This document shows, piece by piece, positions 1 to 3,314 of a DNA stretch of 5,111 nucleotides (its first letter is position 1; each line of letters begins with the position of its first letter). Origin of the DNA: an uncultured Clostridia bacterium. Its GTDB lineage: Bacteria; Bacillota; Clostridia; Oscillospirales; Ruminococcaceae. The stretch lies in assembly GCA_937893735.1 (NCBI GenBank), contig CALBGD010000155.1, forward strand, positions 1-5,111, given 5' to 3'. Below the pieces are notes generated by a model. That model had not been told where the DNA came from. It did no database searches and saw only the letters and a program-made list of their open reading frames with translations. The position numbers were made by a program, and so were the translations under genes.

Positions 1-1093
1 AGTATGTAAACAAAGCCACTTCACTGGTGTTGAAGCGCTCGTTGTACGCTACCGCCTTGATGTAGTAGGTCTTGGTGGTTCCGACAACGCCGGCAAGATT
101 GATGCCGCCATTATACTTAAAGTTAGTTGATGTCTCAACACCGCCCTGCGGATCAGGACCGTTCTCATTTTCGCTGATTGTATAATAAATCGTTTCTGAA
201 GAGCTGAGCTTTACAGTAATACCAGTTCTGTACTCGCCCTCTGCGGTAGTAGTAGTCGGCTTTGCTAGCTGGTCTGCCGCCAGAACAGTAACATTCACGT
301 AAACATTATACTTTGTCGTGGTATCCTCTACCATTGAACCTGCGGGAACAGATAAAGTACCGCGAATTTTGAAGTTCTGTTGAGCCACATCATTCGGATT
401 GTAGGTGCTTGACGTCGCATAATCAAAAGTGTTGAGCGCAGTCTTCCATGTGATCTTGGACTCAAATGAATATGTAGAATCCTCAGTGCGTACCAGTGCG
501 GTATCAGGAAGCTTTCTCAGGATCTCGGCGTCTGTCGTATGGCAAGGAAACGGGTCAATTGTTATTTCCTGGCTGCCTTCTGGGATAGTTGTGGTAGCCA
601 CAAACTCAGCGCTTACCGTATTCGGCAGGCGGGTTGCGTCAAAGGACATTTCCGCGATTATGTATTGATCGCCCTCAGTTCGGGTGGTCATCGCCTGCGG
701 TGCGGAGCCTACATAATAAAAGACCTTTGCATTTTTCTCAACGGAATAGTTGGTTATATCTATTCTGAGGGAAATCTCAACGCGGTACTTCTTGTTGTAG
801 CCAGCGTTTCCGGTAACAACGGTATTGCTGCCGTCATTAAGGTACCATGTTACCTTTTTCTCACGGATAGCTGTTTCCCTGTTGGTCTTAATTGCAGAAG
901 TACCCCAGAAACTCTTTCCCGCCTCTGGCGAAGCAGGAACGCTGTCCAGCGTAATTTCAGAAATAGGGATAAGATCCGCCGCAAAAGCTCTGCTGGCTCC
1001 ATCAATGAACTCCCCAAGCATAGCCGTATCCGTCAGCGTGAACATCAGTGCAAACGCCGCCAGCACAGCAGTAATTTTCTTCAATAGCTTCAT
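1..1093 (-). CDS. Exported multi-module protein (Ig-like and chitobiase C-terminal/Fn3-like modules), N-terminal 364 residues, 3' end outside window
   Basis: The minus-strand frame is open from the ATG at 1093-1091 to the window edge, giving 364 codons with no stop. The start is set by GGAGG at 1105-1101, 7 nt upstream. The N-terminus is a Sec signal peptide: a basic MKLLKK, a hydrophobic stretch at about residues 7-20, then an unusually long c-region ending in AFA-A with likely cleavage near residue 38 or 39. The mature part reads as beta-rich modules. Residues about 42-156 resemble a repeat common in clostridial surface proteins (ISEITLD, VTWYL, YRVEISLRI). Residues about 180-272 resemble a group 4 bacterial Ig-like domain (LPDT, ITWKT, YNPND, FKIRGTLSVPAG, YVNVTVLA). 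Residues about 277-364 resemble a chitobiase/Fn3-associated module (AKPTTTT, IYYTIS, YYIKAVAYN, SEVALFTY). The C-terminus, and any dockerin, sortase, SLH or catalytic domain, is not visible, so the function is unknown. Domain names come from pattern recognition, not a search. Confidence 0.85.
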   Translation of the reverse strand, partial: MKLLKKITAVLAAFALMFTLTDTAMLGEFIDGASRAFAADLIPISEITLDSVPASPEAGKSFWGTSAIKTNRETAIREKKVTWYLNDGSNTVVTGNAGYNKKYRVEISLRIDITNYSVEKNAKVFYYVGSAPQAMTTRTEGDQYIIAEMSFDATRLPNTVSAEFVATTTIPEGSQEITIDPFPCHTTDAEILRKLPDTALVRTEDSTYSFESKITWKTALNTFDYATSSTYNPNDVAQQNFKIRGTLSVPAGSMVEDTTTKYNVYVNVTVLAADQLAKPTTTTAEGEYRTGITVKLSSSETIYYTISENENGPDPQGGVETSTNFKYNGGINLAGVVGTTKTYYIKAVAYNERFNTSEVALFTY

Positions 1094-1130
1094 ACCAATA
1101 CCTCCGGATATACGAATTGTATACAGTATT

Positions 1131-1159
1131 ATTATATATTATTTTCCTCGTCAAGTCAA
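1131..1159 (-). promoter_or_regulatory. Sigma-A-type promoter of the exported protein gene
   Basis: On the minus strand, TTGACT (1159-1154) and TATAAT (1136-1131) are separated by exactly 17 bp. This predicts a start near 1124 and a leader of about 30 nt before the ATG at 1093, with GGAGG at 1105-1101. An A/T-rich inverted repeat lies directly upstream of the -35 element. The gene is therefore probably transcribed independently of the LysR unit upstream. Confidence 0.85.
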
Positions 1160-1160
1160 T

Positions 1161-1179
1161 AGAAAAAATGGCTTTTTCT
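1161..1179. repeat. A/T-rich inverted repeat abutting the -35 element
   Basis: AGAAAAA (1161-1167) and TTTTTCT (1173-1179) form perfect 7-bp arms around a 5-nt centre. The repeat ends 2 bp upstream of the -35 hexamer at 1154-1159. It could be a regulator-binding site or an UP-like element, or simply a product of A/T richness. No known operator family is recognised. Confidence 0.45.
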
Positions 1180-1180
1180 C

Positions 1181-1208
1181 AGAGCTTTGGAAATTCCGTA
1201 CAAGCTCT
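1181..1208. repeat. Inverted repeat with a second nested palindrome
   Basis: AGAGCTT (1181-1187) and AAGCTCT (1202-1208) are perfect 7-bp arms. Between them GGAAATTCC (1189-1197) is itself a small palindrome. It lies between the end of the small-protein gene and the promoter of the exported protein gene. It could fold in RNA as part of the 3' region of the upstream unit, but no U-tract follows directly on the minus strand, so it is not a clear terminator. Confidence 0.45.
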
Positions 1209-1234
1209 TATATATTATATATCGGCAGAATTAC

Positions 1235-1264
1235 AAAAAAATGAACACTTATCTGTTGTTTTTT
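1235..1264 (-). terminator. Possible weak A/U-rich terminator of the LysR/small-protein unit
   Basis: Just past the stop at 1270-1268, the minus strand has an A6 run (1264-1259), AACA (1257-1254), a 6-nt loop, TGTT (1247-1244), then a T7 run (1241-1235). The 4-bp core can be extended by A-U pairing across a mismatch. The stem has little G/C, so termination here would be inefficient. It is the best candidate in the 174-nt gap at 1094-1267, which holds no gene. Confidence 0.35.
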
Positions 1265-1267
1265 CCG

Positions 1268-1492
1268 TTATTTTTCTGAAACTGTGAAAATTGTGCCGTC
1301 CTCTGAAAAATCCGCTTGGAATCCCGCCGATGAAAAGTATTCGCAGATTAAGTCCCGCAGCGCGCCGTTACTTTCGTCAAGTGAGAAATACTGTCCGCCG
1401 CAGCCGTCATGAAAATGGACATGGTCTGGGAAATGCTCCGCGCAGGCGGCTTTCAGCTTAAGAACATCACCGTATTCAAAAATGTGGTTCAT
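1268..1492 (-). CDS. Small 74-residue protein with HxHxHDGCGGQ motif, translationally coupled to the LysR regulator (tentatively RDAC-like)
   Basis: The ATG at 1492-1490 overlaps the TGA of the LysR gene (ATGA). It is preceded by a near-perfect AAGGAGG ending 7 nt before the start, inside the regulator's last codons, so translation is probably coupled. The protein is soluble, with no signal peptide or membrane segment. Its key feature is a cluster at residues 24-34: His24, His26, His28, Asp29, Gly30, Cys31, Gly32, Gly33, Gln34. A helix-like acidic stretch follows (about 40-56), then a C-terminal strand pair (FQADFSEDG, IFTVSE). The layout recalls small clostridial proteins called RDAC family, in which an HLRDACG-type motif sits at the same place; this link is from memory and unverified. 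The biochemical function is unknown. The His/Cys cluster could bind metal, and partnership with the regulator is inferred only from gene order. Confidence 0.8.
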   Translation of the reverse strand: MNHIFEYGDVLKLKAACAEHFPDHVHFHDGCGGQYFSLDESNGALRDLICEYFSSAGFQADFSEDGTIFTVSEK

Positions 1493-2433
1493 CTCTTGTC
1501 CTCCTTGAGTTCACCGCACCGGCTCAGATATCGGCGCACCTCGCTGATATACACATCTCCGATATCACTGAGCATACTGTGCTTCTTTACTATATAGCCT
1601 ATTTCCATGATCGTGTTGCGATTGTGCTCGTCCTCGCGGAATGGCACGGCGCGGAAGTCGCTGCCGTTCAGCTCCTCGCAGATTATTCCTGAGCAGAGAG
1701 TGTAACCGTTCAGACCTACCATCAGGTTCAGTTGAGTGGCGCGGTCGTTGCTGCGTATCATTCGAGGATAGTCGTTGTCTGTGAGTATCTCCTCCGCCAG
1801 AAATCCGGAAGCTCCGTCGCCCTGCTCAAACACCATGCACGGATAGTCCGCGAGCTGTTCAATCCCGATAGAGCTTTCACCGGCAAGCGGGTGATGCTTC
1901 CAGAGGTAGACATACGCACGGCAGTCTATGAGCGGCACGAATTCCAGCTCCTGCTCACGCAGAAGGCGCTCTATTATCCTGTGATTATAGTCGCATTGGT
2001 ATATTATGCCTATCTCACTACGGAATCTCCCGACATCGTTCAGCACGTCCATTGTTCGGGTCTCACGAATGGCAAATTCGAAATTCAGCGTGCCAAAGCG
2101 CTTAACCATTTCAACGAACGCCTTAACCGCAAAGGAATAATGCTGGGTCGATACACCGAATTTGCGCTTCACATTGCCTGAACCTCCATATTTCTGCTGG
2201 AGTATATCGTACTGCTGGCACACCTGCCGCACATACATCAGGAAATCCGCACCCTCGGCAGTGACAGTGACTCCGCGGCTGCCCCTGACGAATATCTGTA
2301 TGCCTGCTTCCTTTTCAAGCTCCCTGACCGCACTGGTGAGCGACGGCTGGGAAACGAACAGCCTTTCAGCAGCTTTGTTCATCGAACCTTCATCGGCGAT
2401 AGCAAGGACATACTTCATCTGCTGTAAAGTCAT
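1489..2433 (-). CDS. LysR-family transcriptional regulator
   Basis: This 314-residue protein has the usual LysR-type length. Residues 1-60 form the winged helix-turn-helix; the recognition segment is at about 18-40 (NKAAERLFVSQPSLTSAVRE), followed by the family-typical wing with VTVTAEG. Residues about 90-300 form the effector-binding domain in two alpha/beta lobes, with notable segments STQHYSFAVKAFVE, IRETRTMDVL, GIIYQ, DRATQLNLMVGLNGYTL and CSGI. Such proteins bind DNA as tetramers and respond to a small molecule, which cannot be deduced here. The start ATG at 2433-2431 is supported by AGAGGTGA at 2444-2437. The gene has its own consensus promoter, leaves an ATGA overlap with the small gene downstream, and has no divergently transcribed neighbour, which is atypical since many LysR genes are divergent from their target. 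The target may be its own unit, the partner gene, or a distant locus. Confidence 0.95.
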   Translation of the reverse strand: MTLQQMKYVLAIADEGSMNKAAERLFVSQPSLTSAVRELEKEAGIQIFVRGSRGVTVTAEGADFLMYVRQVCQQYDILQQKYGGSGNVKRKFGVSTQHYSFAVKAFVEMVKRFGTLNFEFAIRETRTMDVLNDVGRFRSEIGIIYQCDYNHRIIERLLREQELEFVPLIDCRAYVYLWKHHPLAGESSIGIEQLADYPCMVFEQGDGASGFLAEEILTDNDYPRMIRSNDRATQLNLMVGLNGYTLCSGIICEELNGSDFRAVPFREDEHNRNTIMEIGYIVKKHSMLSDIGDVYISEVRRYLSRCGELKEDKR

Positions 2434-2466
2434 CTGTCACCTCTCCGCAACAAGTAGTATATTTTA

Positions 2467-2495
2467 ATTATATCACTATATCCTGCCGGTGTCAA
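2467..2495 (-). promoter_or_regulatory. Consensus sigma-A promoter of the LysR unit
   Basis: The minus strand carries TTGACA (2495-2490), a 17-bp spacer, and TATAAT (2472-2467): a perfect match to both hexamers with optimal spacing. The start is predicted near 2460, leaving a leader of about 27 nt that contains the AGAGGTGA ribosome binding site. A promoter this strong for a regulator gene suggests that its output is limited some other way, for example by autorepression, but no clear LysR T-N11-A box can be singled out in this A/T-rich stretch. Confidence 0.9.
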
Positions 2496-2543
2496 GAGAA
2501 TCTATACATATGAGTAAAAGCAATAGAAAAAGCATATAGCAAA

Positions 2544-2567
2544 AGTGCTGCCAGACAAGGCAGCACT
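2544..2567 (-). terminator. Intrinsic terminator of the hemerythrin gene
   Basis: AGTGCTGCC (2544-2552) and GGCAGCACT (2559-2567) form a perfect 9-bp stem with a 6-nt loop, 7 nt beyond the hemerythrin stop. On the minus strand it is followed by TTTTGCTATATGCTTTTT. The other side is also T-rich on the plus strand, so it could work in both directions, but nothing converges on it here. Confidence 0.88.
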
Positions 2568-2574
2568 CTTATTT

Positions 2575-2973
2575 TCATTTGCTCAGAAACGCACCCAGCT
2601 TCTTGTCCTCGGTGCGGATATGCGTTACCAGCAGACCGATGTGGCCGTTCAGCCTTGCGAGGTCTGCGATAGAGATTCCCGAATCGGATATCCCTGCGGT
2701 TATCTCCTTAAGCGTCTGCTTGTACTTTTCGTGGAAAGCCCGGTGTCCCTCATATCCCGGATAGCCGCTCTGCTTCTGGAGTTTTTCCTCGTCAGCAAAA
2801 TGACGCTCCACATAGTCATTCAGGAACTTTACCGTTTCCGCCATCTGTCCGCGTCCCTTGCCGGAAGAGCAAGCCTCCATCAGCTTGTTTGCCGCTGCGA
2901 GAAGCTCGCGGTGCTCGCTGTCAATAAGCGCGTTGCCTGTTTCCAGATCCTTTGTGAATTCAAACTTAGCCAT
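2575..2973 (-). CDS. Bacteriohemerythrin (single-domain, non-heme diiron protein)
   Basis: This 132-residue protein is one complete hemerythrin four-helix bundle. All expected diiron ligands are visible: His21 (SEHREL), His58 and Glu62 (HFADEE), His77 and His81 (HRAFH), and His118 and Asp123 (HIRTED). Single-domain bacteriohemerythrins bind O2 reversibly at the diiron centre and are proposed to store, scavenge or deliver oxygen, or to sense it; in an anaerobe protection from O2 is the likely role (inference). There is no signal peptide, so it is cytoplasmic. The start at 2973 is chosen because GGAGG (2983-2979) lies 5 nt upstream and the protein then begins MAKFEF, as family members do. In-frame ATGs at 3027 and 2985 would add residues with no homology look, and the second overlaps the ribosome binding site. 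The aromatic N-terminal position, often Trp in the family, is Phe here. The gene is monocistronic, with a terminator directly downstream. Confidence 0.95.
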   Translation of the reverse strand: MAKFEFTKDLETGNALIDSEHRELLAAANKLMEACSSGKGRGQMAETVKFLNDYVERHFADEEKLQKQSGYPGYEGHRAFHEKYKQTLKEITAGISDSGISIADLARLNGHIGLLVTHIRTEDKKLGAFLSK

Positions 2974-3003
2974 AACTGCCTCCATATTTGCATATGTAAA
3001 TAC

Positions 3004-3018
3004 GTCCGATTTTCGGAC
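3004..3018. promoter_or_regulatory. Compact inverted repeat upstream of hemerythrin, candidate operator
   Basis: GTCCGA (3004-3009) and TCGGAC (3013-3018) are perfect 6-bp arms around TTT. The repeat sits about 30 bp upstream of the hemerythrin ATG. Read on the minus strand, it lies just inside a possible TTGTCC -35-like element (3020-3015) whose 17-bp-spaced -10 (ACATAT) is poor. It could be a repressor or activator site, or a leader hairpin. It matches no operator I can name with confidence. Confidence 0.45.
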
Positions 3019-3026
3019 AATAAACA

Positions 3027-3056
3027 TATAACCCGCACATAAATGTGCGGGTTATA
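3027..3056 (-). terminator. Long hairpin directly after tRNA-Ser, probable terminator
   Basis: The two arms at 3027-3040 and 3043-3056 are perfectly complementary over 14 bp (core ACCCGCACAT / ATGTGCGGGT) with only AA between them, in practice a 4-nt loop. The hairpin starts 2 nt after the encoded CCA of the tRNA on the minus strand. The sequence after it (ATGTTTATTG) is only moderately T-rich, so termination may be incomplete and some read-through into the hemerythrin gene is possible. The hairpin could also protect or guide 3' processing of the tRNA. Confidence 0.75.
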
Positions 3057-3058
3057 AT

Positions 3059-3149
3059 TGGCGGACAGGGAGGGATTCGAACCCTCGAACGGGTTTAATC
3101 GTTACACGATTTCCAATCGTGCGCCTTAGACCAGCTCAGCCACCTGTCC
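3059..3149 (-). tRNA. tRNA-Ser (anticodon GGA), CCA encoded
   Basis: The acceptor stem is GGACAGG (3149-3143) paired with CCTGTCC (3069-3063), followed by discriminator G (3062), the usual base for serine tRNAs, and an encoded CCA (3061-3059). The anticodon stem CACGA/TCGTG encloses the 7-nt loop TTGGAAA, with anticodon GGA at 3114-3112, reading UCC and UCU. The long class II variable arm has an AACG/CGTT stem, and the T arm is GAGGG-TTCGAAT-CCCTC. All elements of a functional tRNA-Ser are present, and there is no sign of integration or truncation at its 3' end. Confidence 0.98.
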
Positions 3150-3201
3150 ATCTCTAGGTTATTGGAGCTTTGTTTTTTGTCGTGCTCTCAACGACTTGTT
3201 T

Positions 3202-3230
3202 ATTATAGCACATCTTTTTTATTTTGTCAA
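3202..3230 (-). promoter_or_regulatory. Consensus extended -10 promoter of tRNA-Ser
   Basis: The minus strand carries TTGACA (3230-3225), a 17-bp spacer, and TATAAT (3207-3202), with TG one base before the -10 (TGCTATAAT). The start is predicted near 3195, giving a leader of about 46 nt to be removed by RNase P. A-tracts begin 11 bp upstream of the -35 element, where UP elements lie. All features are those of a very strong stable-RNA promoter. Confidence 0.93.
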
Positions 3231-3240
3231 GCGTTTTCTC

Positions 3241-3268
3241 AAAAAAAATCGAAAAAAATCAAAAAAAA
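3241..3268. repeat. Three A-tracts in helical phase (curved DNA / UP element and terminator U-tract)
   Basis: Runs of 8, 7 and 8 adenines at 3241-3248, 3252-3258 and 3261-3268 have centres about 10 bp apart, close to one helical turn, so intrinsic curvature is expected. Relative to the tRNA-Ser start they lie at roughly -46 to -73. Read in the glgB transcript, the same bases form a repeated U-tract after the terminator hairpin. Confidence 0.75.
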
Positions 3269-3272
3269 TTTT

Positions 3273-3305
3273 AAGCCCCGCGTTATTTGGCTTAACACGG
3301 GGCTT
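3273..3305 (-). terminator. Strong intrinsic terminator of glgB
   Basis: The hairpin pairs AAGCCCCG (3273-3280) with CGGGGCTT (3298-3305). It continues past a single C/A mismatch with GTTA/TAAC, and closes on a 7-nt loop at 3286-3292. It begins 9 nt after the glgB stop. On the minus strand it is followed by AAAA and then T8, T7 and T8 runs down to 3241. This should isolate glgB from the tRNA gene. Confidence 0.93.
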
Positions 3306-3314
3306 TTAAACGAT

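Noticed and set aside
429..1244. Plus-strand open frames opposite the exported protein gene
   Set aside because: They overlap each other and lie antisense to a continuous coding frame with signal peptide, ribosome binding site and promoter. Their translations show no family features.
1094..1267. Riboswitch or small RNA in the largest gene-free gap
   Set aside because: The 174 nt are A/T-rich with only short inverted repeats and a promoter. The mapped leader of the exported protein gene would be only about 30 nt, too short for a riboswitch.
1409..2467. Plus-strand open frames opposite the LysR gene
   Set aside because: They are antisense shadows of a clear LysR family gene and lack ribosome binding sites and recognisable protein features.
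2974..3027. Upstream in-frame ATGs (3027, 2985) for hemerythrin
   Set aside because: GGAGG is well placed only for the ATG at 2973. The extra residues do not look like the family N-terminus, and the long version would start at the base of the tRNA terminator hairpin.
2545..3042. 165-codon plus-strand frame opposite hemerythrin
   Set aside because: It begins inside a terminator hairpin and is antisense to a gene with all seven diiron ligands, so it is not a gene.
3059..3149. tRNA-Ser as an integration site for a mobile element
   Set aside because: No integrase, direct repeat of the tRNA 3' end or other element gene is visible on either side. The next gene is an ordinary hemerythrin.
3150..3314. 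Gene or structured RNA between tRNA-Ser and glgB
   Set aside because: The stretch is fully explained by the tRNA leader, promoter, A-tracts and glgB terminator.
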